This document shows, piece by piece, positions 10,946 to 22,459 of a stretch of 64,000 nucleotides of DNA; the first letter of the stretch is position 1; every line of letters starts with the position of its first letter. Both the position numbers and the translations under genes were made by a program. The stretch is from Ampullaceana balthica (Eukaryota; Mollusca; Gastropoda; Lymnaeidae), in contig CALYLW010000017.1 in assembly GCA_944989445.1 (NCBI GenBank), positions 2,862,001 to 2,926,000 of the forward strand, given 5' to 3'. The notes beneath the pieces were generated by a model. That model did not search any database. It was not told where the DNA came from and was given only the letters and a program-made list of their open reading frames with translations.

Positions 10946-12159
10946 TTTTAATTGATGGCTTTCGGACAAAGGGACAATTACAAAAAATATACGTAAACCA
11001 TCTGCAGGTTAAAAGGAACCGTCCTGCTAAATTTGGTCCCCGTCCGTCACTTGGTTTTTCCGTGATTGTGGAGCTACAGTCGAAAAGTGAAACATAAAAA
11101 TTTACAAACATACAAAGATACAAACATCAACTGAGCTTTATATATTAGAATATGTATCTACTAGTTCATGCTGCGGCGCCGTGGCGCCTGCGGCGCCCCC
11201 TTTTTTAAAGGGTGCCTACGGCGCCCACCTTTTTCAAAAGCATAACTAACTTGTCCCTTTATAATAAATACGTAATATTAAAATTTCTTAAATGTACACA
11301 GAGTATTTTATAAAAGTTTTAAATGTCAAAAGCCCAAGTAACTTATCCTTGTATGATAAATACGAAATATTACTGAAAATTAAACAAAGCATTTATATAA
11401 TAATTTTAACAGTGCTAATCACCACACGATTTTTAAACTAATTTTAGAAAGCAGCGCACCAAATTACTGCACCAAAAAATAAATATTTGAGTCAATCAGT
11501 ACTGCTTACAACACAAAATTTTCAAAAAGCAGAGTGATGTCCCTCAGCGTTAGGTATCAGCGATAAATGAGCGTAAATATATAATATACTAGCGTACACC
11601 CGTCAAAAATGTCGGAAGTTTTCAGCTGAAATCTATTTATTTTATTTAAAAATGCACTTTTTTAGGGTGCCTACGGCGCCGAACTTTTTCAAAAGCCCAA
11701 CTAACTTGTCCTTGTTTGATAAATACGAAATATTAAACTTTCTGAAATGTACACAGATCCTACCCCGAAGGAATAAAATATAAATTAACATAATATATAT
11801 AAATAAATATATTCCCATGGCCATGGTGCCCCTATGCTCGTTTGCCCCCGGGCAAATGCCCAACGGGCCTATGCGTTAAGGCGGCCCTGGTTGTAGGGCG
11901 CCTACGGCGCCCCCTTTGTTTTTTGATTTTATAATTAACCATCATCAAATCCTCTTTTTACATTGATCCCTTTTCGAAAATTAAAATATGAGCGAAAACA
12001 ATTAAGTCATATAATATTTTTTTACAGCACATCTTTAATTTGCACACCTTTTGATGCATTGGTGCAGTAATTTGGTTTTCCCTGCTTTCTAAAATTAGTA
12101 GCGTCAGGACAGACTGACTGACTTGCGTGACAATTGCAAATTATATAGTTTTCTATACT

Positions 12160-13345
12160 AATAAAAGGCAAAGCCCTGACTGACTGACTCATCCCTAATT
12201 CTCCAACTTTCCGTGTCGGTAGAAGCATGAAACTTTGGGAAGTTGTTGAGTACACTCTCACGGCGATAATTGACGAAAAAGAATTTTAAAATTCCCATTC
12301 ATGGGGGCCGGGGGCCCAAATGTAGTTTTTTCCTTATATGAGTTATATAAAAATGATTCATCACTATTTCTCAAATTTCCCGTATAGATAAAAGCATATA
12401 ACTTAGGTAAGTTGTTGAGTACACTCCCACGATGGTAACAGGTGAAAAAATATTTAAACTATTACTTCCCGGGGTGTCGGGGCCAAAATGTAATTTTTTC
12501 CTTATATGAGCTATATAAAAAAACGACTAATCACTATTTCTCCAACTCCCCGTGTAGGTAGAAGCATGAAACTTTTGGAAGTTGTTGAGTAGCCTTTCGC
12601 GACGATTAGGCGTAAAAGAATGTCAAAATTCACACTCAAGGAGCTGGGGGCCCAAAAACGTTTTTCCCCTAATATGGACTATATAAAATATGAAAATCAC
12701 TAATTCTCCTAATTTCCGAGTAGGCAGAAGCATGAAACTCTGGAAAGTTGTTGAGTATAATCCCGCATTGGTAACAGGCGAACAAATATTTAAATTATCA
12801 CTTCCTGGGGGCCGGGGCCCAAATGAAGTTTTTTTTCCCTAATATGAGCTATATACAAACTGAAAACCACTAATTCTCCAACTTCCCGTGTAGGTAGAAG
12901 CATGAAACTTTGGGCGTGGATAGTTGCTGAGTAGACTTCCGCGATAGTAACAGGGGAAAACAATATTTAAATCATCATTTACTGGGGGCCGGGGGCCCAA
13001 ATGTAGAATATTTATTATATTAAAAACGGACATCACTAATTCTCCAATTTTCCGTGTAGGTAAAAGCATGAAACTTTGAGGAGTTGTTGAGCACACCCTC
13101 CCGACGATAACTGGCGAAAAAGAATTTTAAAATTCCGACTCATGGGTGGCCGGGGGCCTAAATGAAGTTTTTTCCTTATATGAGCTTTATAAAAACTGAA
13201 AATCACTCATTCTCCAACTTCCCATGTAGGTAGAAGCATGAAACATTGGGATGTTTTTGAGTACACTCCCGCGATGGTAACATGCAAAAAAATATAATTA
13301 ATTATCACTCACTGGGGGCCTTGGGGCCCAAATTCAGCTTTTTCA
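12160..13345 (+). repeat. ~168-bp tandem repeat, about seven copies
   Basis: The motif GTAGAAGCATGAAACTTTGG recurs at about 12221, 12391, 12561, 12727, 12896, 13061 and 13231, a spacing of 166-170 bp. Each unit also holds GGGGGCC[GT]GGGGCCC and a TATGAGCTATATAAAA block. The first unit is preceded by TCTATACTAATAAAAGGCAA, which resembles a Helitron 5' end. There is no conserved open frame. The array is internal to the 11161-14893 element. Confidence 0.85.
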
Positions 13346-13844
13346 CCTTACATGAGTTAAATAAAAATTTGTTAAAACTTTGAATACTATGTAAATTGAT
13401 TTTGACAAAACATTGAATAAAAAGAAAACGTGATGGCCTATATTAAATAGGGCATTAAAATTTTTATTTTTCATTGTTTTCAAGCGGAGGGCCCCTCATC
13501 TCAATTTTGTAAGCGTTTAAGAAATTTTACCATTTGATTTCACACAATTTGTTTTCCAAATTTTGACAAACAAATATATTTATCATAAATCAGATTGAAA
13601 TAAAATGTTGTTTTGAACTTTACATCTAACACCAATAGGGCCCCGGGCCCTTATTTTAGTTTTTTAAGCCGTATAAATAGTATTTTATTCATCCCGTGGC
13701 CATTAAACTTTAAGAAGTACGCTCCCACGAAGATTTCTGTAATTAATTGTTTTAAAAACAACACTTATTAGGGGCCGGGCGGGGCCCGTAATGTCATTTT
13801 AAAACATGAGTTATATCAAAGGTATTTTAAACAGTGGCTACTTG

Positions 13845-13984
13845 CACTGGCGTAGCTAAGGCAGGGGGGGTCTAAAATCTAAATCCCCCTGGGCCCCTTT
13901 GAGGGAGCCCCAAAATTAGTGTCCCCAAAAGAGGTTAAGCCTCACGGGCCCTCAAACTCCTACAAATTCCTAGCTATGCCACTG
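13845..13984. mobile_element. hAT-type MITE
   Basis: The ends match in inverted orientation (CACTGGCGTAGCTAAGG and CCTAGCTATGCCACTG). The length is 140 bp with no coding. The terminal sequence is the CAGTGGCGTAGC type also seen at 28191. I could not find a matching 8-bp target duplication. Confidence 0.6.
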
Positions 13985-14951
13985 GTGTATAGATGAATTT
14001 TTGACCAAATTTGATATTTAAAAAAGTAAAATTCTATAGGATAATGAACTCCTAACGTCTGTTCCGTTGGGGCTGGGGCCAAAAATAAATTTTTCGTAAA
14101 CTTTTAAAGCTTCATTTCCGATTAGATTTTTAAACATTTAAATAAATATAGACACGTATCTCCATAATGACTCAGATTGAAATATTCAGGCCTTATGAGA
14201 TATGAACATCCTGCACCCATTTTTCCACAGGGAAGCTTAATGTAATTTTATTCCCAATTTGTTTTTACACGACCTCGACCAATATTGACAAACCAGTATA
14301 TCCATCATGATCCATATTGAAATCTATTGGTGTTTTGAATTGGGGTTACGCAGGTGCTCAACGCTAGCTGAAATCCTAATTTTCCGCTGCAAAGCGCGGG
14401 TATTAAGCTAGCATCATATAAATATTTACGCTCAATTATGTAGCCTAACGCTAAGGGACATCACTCTGCTTTTTTAAAAAAAATTGGATAATCATTTTGG
14501 TTTCCAGATTAACATTAAACACCCTCCACACTATTATTAATAATTAAACAATTTCATGCGGACGTTCGATAAGAGGTATTTTTGGTGCAGTAATTTGGTG
14601 CGCTGCTTTCTAAAATTACTTTAAAAATCGTGTGGTGATTAGCACTGTAAAAAAATATTATATACATAATTTGTGTACATTTCAGGAATATTTCGTATTT
14701 ATCATATAAGGATACGTTACTTAAGCTTTTGCAATACTATATTGTAAAATACTTTGTGTACATTTAAGAACGTTTAATATTACGTATTTATCATACAAGG
14801 ACAAGTTAGTTGGGCTTTTGAAAAAGGTGGGCGCCGTAGGCGCCCTTAAAAAGGGGGGCGCCGCAGGCGCCACGGCGCCGCAGCACAAACTAGTTATTAT
14901 ATATGAGAGATCAATTCAGACAATATAAATATGATGTTTACTCACATTCAC

Positions 14952-15026
14952 CCCGTTGATTGGATTCAGTGGCAATGCCGAGATAAAGCCCACGACGAGC
15001 AAGGCGACGAACGTTGATGCAATCAT
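14952..15026 (-). CDS. Gene A exon 1: signal peptide of the multi-copy peptide precursor
   Basis: The ATG at 15026 opens MIASTFVALLVVGFISALPL, a short hydrophobic N-terminus with a plausible cleavage site after ISA. The coding part ends at GGG (14952) before GTGAAT, or six bases later at AAT before the stronger donor GTGAGT (14946); both leave phase 0, matching exon 2 at 8900. The GGG end is chosen because the paralogous gene B ends its exon at the same GGG. A candidate acceptor (TTTAG) at 15044-15046 places only 17 nt of 5' UTR in this exon, implying an upstream untranslated exon that I could not locate. The joined protein would be about 1375 residues. Similarity to gene B exon 1 (15 of 20 residues, 63377-63436) is the strongest evidence. 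Confidence 0.8.
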
Positions 15027-15046
15027 CCTTGACTCTTGTACAGCTA

Positions 15047-15734
15047 AAGATTAACAAAAACATTTTTCTATACAATTTAAACTTGCGTAGCATTAGAGGT
15101 TCCAAGCTTACTCCCATACGAAAAAACTAACATTTACCATGGTAATTACGGTAGAAAGTGTCACATCAAAAAGTGTCAGTGCCGAAGATGTTTTATAAGG
15201 CAGCTTCACATCAGTAAACTACACGTATTTAAGGTTTTATGGGAGCAATGGGCGAATGAGGCCTAAACATAACTGGTGGAAAAGCTGATAGAATCCTAAA
15301 GCTTGAACCATTTGATACAAATATACCTGTGGGATGATAGCATGATATCAATCAAAACTCCTCCCTAACCTCCAAGACAGCTTACTCTTAGGTTCCAAAC
15401 AGAGAAGTTTTCGAAGTTAATTAACAATAGGTAATTTAAATCGAGAGGTGTGACCAGTACATGGGGACAGGAGGGTGCTCGGTTACTGCCCCCCCTCCCG
15501 GGCTAGGCTGATAATTGTGCCACCCTTCCATAAGAGAACCACAAGATTTGTCGAAAGTGGCGGTGGCCTTTATTTATTAAATTTTTTCAAAAAGTGAAAA
15601 GAAGTGCCGCCAATGGTGAATCACCCCTGTCTTCTTCCGCTACATGAAATCCACATGTAAGAAATGGATAACGTAAAAGCATGAGATTGTTCAATTAGCC
15701 AGTAGGCCCATGTTACCCTTAAAAGGGTGTAGAG
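15047..15734. other. Upstream flank of gene A, no feature resolved
   Basis: This region precedes the candidate 5' UTR acceptor of gene A and would hold an upstream intron or promoter. No convincing TATA box, donor or open frame was identified. Confidence 0.35.
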
Positions 15735-15951
15735 CAGTGGTGGCGAACCTTTTCAGGGCCGGGTGCCCAAAATTTAACCCAAAAAAAACCCACTTTATTT
15801 ATAGCAAAGTGCCAACACTCCAATGAAACCCGAAAATGGGGGGTTTGGCTTAGCTGGTTTGATTTTAAGGAAGTGATATTTGAGTCGCGTGCCGGCCGAT
15901 GAGTCTCTGCTTGCCGACTGTGGCACGCGTGCCATAGGTTCGCCATCACTG
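15735..15951. mobile_element. hAT-type MITE
   Basis: CAGTGGTGGCGAACC at the left and GGTTCGCCATCACTG at the right are near-perfect inverted ends enclosing 217 bp without coding. This terminus is typical of a widespread hAT subgroup. The flanking octamers do not match, so the insertion is old or altered. Confidence 0.8.
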
Positions 15952-15959
15952 TTATAATA

Positions 15960-17480
15960 GAGAATGGGCAACCCTCAGTCCATTGTTAAAATCCTGTATT
16001 TCTCCAACATGTGCACAAACTTTCAGCCTCTCGAGGAATAATTGAACTCCAGTGACTTGATACGTCCATCTAGCCCCATCCCCGCCCCCCCCCCGCCCCC
16101 GTCCGCTGTCTTGACATGTTACAAGCCATATAAAGGGCTACCCGTCACCTTAACAAGAGATTTAAGTTGCGCCCATATCTTTTCACGTGGTATGTAAGAA
16201 AGTAAATTACAAAATTTACATTGAGCAGAGTACGGAAAGTTTATTAACAAGAGTTTAAGACTGTTCGACGACGGACGCTAAAGTCATCGTTTGCTGTTCG
16301 TTTTATGAATCTCTTTGCAGAAGCTTCGCTGAGCATGATTATATTTCCATGAAATATCTATTTTAAACAAATCTAGTTGAAAACACGTCGTCCTCCTCCA
16401 AGTGCAGCGTAAGGAGAAGTGTTTACCATCGCTCAATGGAAAGATACTTTTTTTTAAAAAAATGTCATAATGACTAAAGAAAACGTTTGGTATCTGTGAC
16501 AGTGTCGAACACTGACTTAATCTCAGTAACAAATATGGGACGCTCCTTATAAACAACTGCATCCGTCCAAAGTTTTTTTCTTCTTTTTTTCGTGTATAAA
16601 CTAAGTTAAGTGTTACATAATATTTCCACAACATCCTAAGTCATGCATATAGATGAATTCAATAAGAAATTGTTGTTTTTTTCACGTGATTTTAGCATGT
16701 TCAAAATTTTTAATTATTTTTTTTTACATAACCCCGACAGGGAGTATCCTTATAGTTTGATTCAATGTTTTCGTTCATGAAATTCACCGCGTATAAGAAG
16801 AAAAAAAAATCTTTGAAATTAAATTAATGATTATTATCACTAAATTAAAAGCAAGTTAAGAAAATTACTAACAAGATAAAATACACGTAATAAATGCAAG
16901 TACTGTATTGTTAAGTATTTAATTCTAATCCTAAAATAAATGCATTGAAAGAAAATTATTTATCCAATGACTTTAAAGGATTAACGAAGTCATTTTAGTT
17001 CTTCAAAGTTAATGACAATGACAATAGCTAAAGTCTCTACATCAAGGTGTTAAATAAAGGACCATAGTCTTTATATGCTGTAAATACTAGATTCCTTACC
17101 CCAGCTCAAAGATGGTATCAAGACAAAGTCAGAAGCTTTCCTTGTTGTTTTATATACTCTACCAGTCACGAAATTCGACTGTTGATATGTGGGCTAATTG
17201 TTCTTATGTCGAACCTTAATTTTTTTTAAGATAATCACGATTTAGTTTTGTCTCTAAGTCTTTTTTAATGCTTAAAGAGAAAACTTTTTTCCTTTACTAT
17301 CTCGACTTAAAAATTAGAAATTCACATCGTTTCCGATAAGAACATTCATGAATTTTTCCAATAGTAGATTAGGAAATATGTTTGTGCCTAAAAAAAATAT
17401 TTTTTTTTGTGTCATAGATAATAAAATCTGTACAGCTTTTATCCAAATAATTTCTCGTTTTAAAATAATACTAAAATGAT
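15960..17480. other. Gene-poor AT-rich stretch
   Basis: The open frames here are short, AT-rich and lack motifs. A C-rich run lies near 16080-16100. No gene is supported. Confidence 0.4.
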
Positions 17481-18160
17481 GGGGTCCCCAAACTTTTTTC
17501 ATGGAGGGTCGGATTACCCATAATAAAGCAACGTACGCGGGCCGCATACTCATTTTCTGCATTACAGCAAGAATGACGGCTCTGAAAAAAAAGACGAAAA
17601 ACTAAGATTGCATTTGCATTGCATTCCTTGTTAATCAGTGTTGAGTGGAGTGCAACGCATAAAAAACAATGCTCAAATAAATTTACTAAAACAGTTATAA
17701 AAGAATACATTTACATCATACCTTGTGTGTACCTATCTAAAAAAAAACAACAACACAAGCTACGCAGCACCAAAAAAAAATTTAAAAAAAAACACCCACA
17801 AAAATTATTTCTAAAAATGACTTTTTGCTTTCAATACAGCATCATTTTTTGCTTTGAAATCTGATTTAATCTGATAAAGAAAAATTGCTTTCAAATGCTG
17901 GTCAGTAAAGCAGTTGAGGCAAAATTTTGCTTGCAGATATACCTTGTACCAAACACTGAGGCCATTCTAGTGGGATGTTTCTTTAGTTTCGGAAACTCAA
18001 CATCAGATTAACAAGCGACAATTTCAACAATTTTTACGACTGTATTTTTATTTTTCAAAAGAATTTGATAGCAAATTAATGAGCTCAAACTATGCTTGAT
18101 CAAAGTTACTATAAATTGGAATCTCGAACAAAAGAATGTCACTCTCAATCTGTCAAGCTA
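17480..18160 (-). mobile_element. Remnant of a hAT element
   Basis: The left boundary GGGGTCCCCAAACTTTTTTC followed by a GGGCCGCA-type segment is a common hAT terminus. Downstream sequence is AT-rich and fragmented. I could not place the right end or a target duplication. Confidence 0.45.
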
Positions 18161-18307
18161 TGAAAATCTCTTTAAACAATTTCTCTTCAAGTCACGTATA
18201 AATTTTTTGTGAAAATCGAGCTTCGCAGCTTTGGGAACTGTCACATACTTCTCAATGCAAAAGTGAAAATGAGAAACGTTTATGCATTCCCTTTGTTCTT
18301 CAAATAA

Positions 18308-18470
18308 TGACCGTGTCCTATAATGACCATGTCCTATAATGACCATGTCCTATAATGACCATGTCCTATAATGACCATGTCCTATAATGACCATGTCCTA
18401 TAATGACCATGTCCTATAATGACCATGTCCTATAATGACCATTGTCCTATAATGACCATGTCCTATAATG
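18308..18470 (+). repeat. 16-bp minisatellite
   Basis: About ten copies of TGTCCTATAATGACCA lie in tandem, with one copy carrying an extra T. The array is non-coding. Confidence 0.95.
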
Positions 18471-19137
18471 ACTGTTGAGATTGAAGACGTGGATATCCTT
18501 TCCCCGGAAATTTAATTTTAGTTCATATAATGTTTACCAAAGATGACAACTTCGGCAGCCAGTTAGGATCTGACAGCCACGGGTCTAGATCAGATCTATC
18601 TTTATCTATGACAAAAAACAAATATGTCGTTTCGGGCCTTGTAAAAACTAAACAGGAGTTGACCGCAGCTGAATCATGGCCTTAGTGCTGGGGGATAAGT
18701 CATAAAATTCAGAATAAATTTCTTCAAATGTAGCCTGAAACTGAAACTGATGGAGATTAAGTGCATATTTTTAATAGATGCTCACAGGAAAAAGGACTGG
18801 TTTCACTACACAAGAAAAATCTTAAGTCTTTCCACTGAGTGCTTGTTGATGTATGATGCTGTGTACATGGGCGTAGGTAAGGGGGGGCACAAGGGGAATT
18901 TGCCCCCGCCCTACATTTTACAAAAAATGTAATAAAAATGTCATAAAGTTATTACAATAAAACTGAATTAAATTTCCTGAAAGTTTATTACATTGAAGAC
19001 AGTTTACATATATCAAACATAACAAAGAATTATATCTGCAAGTATAACTGATTACATTACTGATTGTTATAAATAGTCCAGTTGTTTAAAAATTTCGGTC
19101 ACATTTTCAGCAAAAATCCGCAAGCTTTTATATTTAA

Positions 19138-20164
19138 TTATGTATGTGTCCATTTAGTTTCACATAGAAAAGGAACATTTGGAATTAGTTTCCTTTGCTG
19201 ATTACTTTCTCGGAAAAACACTATAATTGACTTAATTGTTCCTATTTTGTTTCGTACAACATTTACATTATTTAAATCGTTCACAACAAGATTTAGTTTA
19301 TTTGAACTGCAATGTGCAAATGCTGCTTTGGGGTATTTTTTTCGAATTATTGCTTGGACTCCTCCTTCTTTACCTGCCATTGAAGAACATCAACATCCGT
19401 CGTATCCTTGACCAACAAGCTTTGTCATATCTAATCTAAATTCTAATGAATTTGTAATGATGATGTTGGCTAAACCTTCAGCTGTTCTATCGACAATTGG
19501 AATATATCCCAGGAATTCTTCTGTGACCATCATTTTCCCATTTTTTTTCTTTGACAAATCTAACACCAAGTGACAACTGCTCAATGCTTGAAATGTCGTT
19601 TGTCTCGTCGGCAAGTATAGAAAATGCAACTAAATTATTTACTGCAACGAACAATGTCTTCACGCAGAGAGACCCACACATTTCGATTATAGTGTTTTGC
19701 GTAGTTGCCGAGATATACTCAGCACTACAAGAACCAATTGACAAATGATAACCAAGAACTTCATCTCCAGATTCAACACGAAACTCTAACAGGTCATAAA
19801 AATTACCAGAATTGTATTCTTTTCCACGAAGTGCTAAATCATGCATGCCGCAAAACAGGATTGTAGAAATGATGGGACCCACTTTGTTGCGATTTTCTTG
19901 AATTTGTCTTCTAAATGATGAGTCCAACTGCTCATCTATAGAAACTGCTTTGGCTTCCAATAATGCAACAAAATTGCTTGAATCTTCATGAGAGCCTTTG
20001 TCCCATGTGCTTTGCAGGTGGCTACGTGTATCTTCGTTGAAATCTTTATATTTTGAACATGGTTTGATGACAAATGCCCACTGAACTCCTCGAATTACTT
20101 TTTGCAGAAACAACACGCAATATTTGCAAAAGCACCTTTTAACATTTGCCAGTATACAAGCCAA
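19138..20164 (-). pseudogene. Decayed hAT transposase (ZMYM1/DUF4371-like)
   Basis: Reading the minus strand, the longest segment (20164-19487) contains KVGPIISTILFCGMHDLALRG, then NSGNFYDLLEFRVESGDEVL, then FSILADETNDISSIEQLSLG. These are the GNF-x-LL and (A/I)DET-D-S blocks of this hAT lineage; the DET acidic residues are part of the presumed catalytic core. The coding then continues in other frames (19629-19390 with LVGQGYDGC, and 19380-19138 with AFAHCSSNKLNLVV, the CH-type block). The frame shifts show that it is inactive. It lies within the TIR- and TSD-bounded element 18866-21264. Confidence 0.85.
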
Positions 20165-20637
20165 GGTGAATAGTCTGATAACAATACATATCTAAAAACT
20201 CTGTTTCCCTCACTGTCAGCTATAAAATCATACTTTTATCAGGGGTCCAACAATCACGAATCAGCTGCAATTTCACCTTATTTGAAAGGTCGTATGTCCA
20301 GACATACCTTCCAATATCAAATTTAGGAAATGAATAAGTGTCAGCGACAATCAAATTGGAAACAGTTGCTTCAGTTGAGTCTGGCTGTTGAACGTGTACT
20401 GTTGTCCTCAATGCCAATGATAAGTCATATATGCTGCAGACGCCCCAAAATCTTCTAATAATGGCAGTTCGGAATCCCGCGATTGCTCTACTTTTCGTGT
20501 GTTTTTTTAGCCTGTAAAAAATTTCTGATATCCATCTTTGTTAATCCTGCAGTTTCTACACGTATATTATTTCACAGCAAAATTCAATTTTCTCGTGAGA
20601 ACTTAAGTTTTTAATTTATTAAATTCTATAATTAATA

Positions 20638-21085
20638 TCTATATATATCATTCGCTTCGTCGCCAAACGATGCCAGGCACCACCACGCCAGTATGTGCAA
20701 CCGAGCATGACGAATGTTCCTCGCGGGGGTCGACCAATGTATCGAGACCAACAATGGTCCTTGCGTTTCACTTGCATTGTTCCTTCACAGAATAACGTGA
20801 GAATCGTAGTGTACTGGTTATCACGCCCGCCTTATACGGGGTAAGGTTCTGGGTTCAAGCCCCAGCGAAAACATTTTTTTATTATTTTTAAAAATTTCTG
20901 TTTGTGCCCGTTCTTTTAGCCCCTTTACTGCCAAAAATGGCTGACCCTCGCTAGGGTCGGCCAACCGACGTTCAATCGAGTTGTGTTGATTTCTTCGTGC
21001 TGTAGTTTGTGTCCGTTCTTTCTCCACTTTCTTTGCACTCTCCGTGAGCAAGTCTGCGGCGTATGCTACGTCGCGGGGCGTCTAG
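20638..21085 (+). mobile_element. Helitron-like short insertion inside the hAT element
   Basis: The insertion begins TCTATATATATCATTCGC after an A, and ends GTCGCGGGGCGTCTAG before a T, as Helitrons do (5' TC, 3' CTRR, A|T target). It is 448 bp long, has no helicase and carries a tRNA-Val-like sequence at 20800-20872. Confidence 0.55.
20800..20872 (+). pseudogene. tRNA-Val-like pseudogene or SINE head
   Basis: The 73 nt follow the tRNA-Val layout: an A box (TAGTGTACTGG), a perfect 5-bp T stem (CTGGG/CCCAG) around TTCAAGC, and a Val-like 3' acceptor CGAAAAC. The acceptor stem pairs in only three of seven positions, the anticodon stem is mismatched, and the anticodon position reads TAT instead of a Val triplet. 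It is therefore not a working tRNA. Confidence 0.7.
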
Positions 21086-21439
21086 TATGTTGTATTTTTA
21101 GCTATTACAGTACTAATTTGCAACTCTTATTAATTTCTAAGGCTTTTTTCTGCCCTTATGTTATACTTAATTTGAATTTAATTGAAAATTGAGCCTTTAT
21201 GGCATTGTCAATGAAATTAAAAAAGTGGCCCCCCCCCCTGGAAAAATTCCTAGCGACGCCCATGGCTGTGTATGGACAGAAAAGCTGGAATCAAAAAATC
21301 TTTCAATTGAATCCTGATCTGCTCCCACAAGACCCTTCCTCGCTCTAGCATATTTTTTCCGCAAAAAACAGTAACACCTAGAGACTATTTCCATTTAAAT
21401 ATATAGCAGTTAACATATGGACCAAAAAAGGACGAATAA

Positions 21440-21755
21440 GGTTGGAGAATACGAACCAAACCATGAACTGTACAGTCTATACCAGGATCCCAAGATAGTA
21501 GCAGAAATTTTAAAAAAAGGTAGACTACGATGGGCAGGGACAATTAGAAAGAATGACACATTACAGGGAGAGCAGAGAGGGTACACCACCTAAATCCTAG
21601 AGGGAAGACCTAGGCTTAGATGGATAAATGAGGTAGAGAAAGATATACAGCAACTGGAGATATAATTTTGGAGAAATAGGCATTGATTAGGTCTGAGTGG
21701 AGGAAAGTGGTGAGGCAGGCCAAAGCCCTGCATGGGTCTGTAGTGACACGATAAC
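21440..21755 (+). pseudogene. Truncated LINE tail, same family as 41059-41455
   Basis: The DNA aligns with the LINE C-terminal segment at 41110-41430: GAATACGAACCAAACCA, AGACTACGATGGGCAGG, and near the end AAAGCCCTGCATGGG, ending in TGTAGTGACACGAT. Several indels destroy the frame. Confidence 0.75.
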
Positions 21756-22257
21756 ATATTTTTTCACCTCCATTGAGATGTCTTATCCACTTCCATGAAA
21801 ATGTCTTATTCAGTTATTGTTCATTGCATGCTGGCAATGGATATCAACTCTTTCGTTATTAGAATGTCTAAATGGACATCACGAATGACCCGATAATATG
21901 TGACGTACGCGTGTGATCAGAAGACTCAACCAGCGCCAGAGAATATCACAAGTTCTTAGCTTTCGTGCGTATATGTAACGTTATATTCTCTTCGATTTCT
22001 TGTGCTCTCTGCATAACTAAACATTCTCAAAGGCAGATCCTTTCAAACAAATCCACTTTTTAGGCGTACCCACAGTACCCACGTCATTTCCCCGTCCAAC
22101 ATACACTATTCCATGAAGATTATACCAGTAAATGTTTTTTTTCGTTCTGCTATCTTATGTACTATATTATATATTGTTCTCCTAGTATTCCAAAAATAAT
22201 CTTGAAATTCAAATTGCATTGAAACCTATCGTGTTACAGACTTTTTGTCGCGTTAAG

Positions 22258-22455
22258 TCAAATGCCGTCGGCGGGCCGGATAAAATGCCGTCGGCGGGCC
22301 GGATAAAATGACGTCGGCGGGCCGGATAAAATGACGTCGACGGGCCGGATAAAATGACGTCGGCGGGCCGGATAAAATGACGTCGGCGGGCCGGATAAAA
22401 TGACGTCGGCGGGCCGGATAAAATGACGTCGGCGGGCCGGATAAAATGACTTCAC
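22258..22455 (+). repeat. 23-bp GC-rich minisatellite
   Basis: About 8.5 copies of AAAATGACGTCGGCGGGCCG-GAT; the first two carry GCCGTC in place of GACGTC. Most copies contain the palindrome GACGTC and the GGGCC block. The repeat keeps two minus-strand frames open by chance of composition. Confidence 0.95.
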
Positions 22456-22459
22456 GGGC

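Larger units (their letters stand above)
11161..14893. mobile_element. 3.7 kb element with ~450-bp inverted ends of Helitron-like type
   Basis: The left end (11161-11590) and right end (14425-14893) are inverted copies of one another. Both finish in the GGCGCC-rich hairpin block and ACTAGT (ACTAGTT[CT][AG]TGCTGCGG reading inward). Further partial copies of the end sequence lie inside, at 11660-11760 and near 11890. No intact transposase or helicase frame is visible. It is either a non-autonomous long-TIR element or two Helitron-like copies pointing outward. It sits in the intron of gene A. Confidence 0.6.
18866..21264 (-). mobile_element. hAT transposon with perfect 8-bp target duplication
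   Basis: The element is 2399 bp long. GCTGTGTA precedes it (18858-18865) and follows it (21265-21272). The ends are inverted and imperfect: CATGGGCGTAGGTAAGG against CCTAGCGACGCCCATG. The minus strand holds a decayed transposase of the ZMYM1/DUF4371 type. A Helitron-like insert lies inside at 20638-21085. Confidence 0.9.

Noticed and set aside
20800..20872. Functional tRNA
   Set aside because: The acceptor and anticodon stems are broken and the anticodon does not match a Val body.
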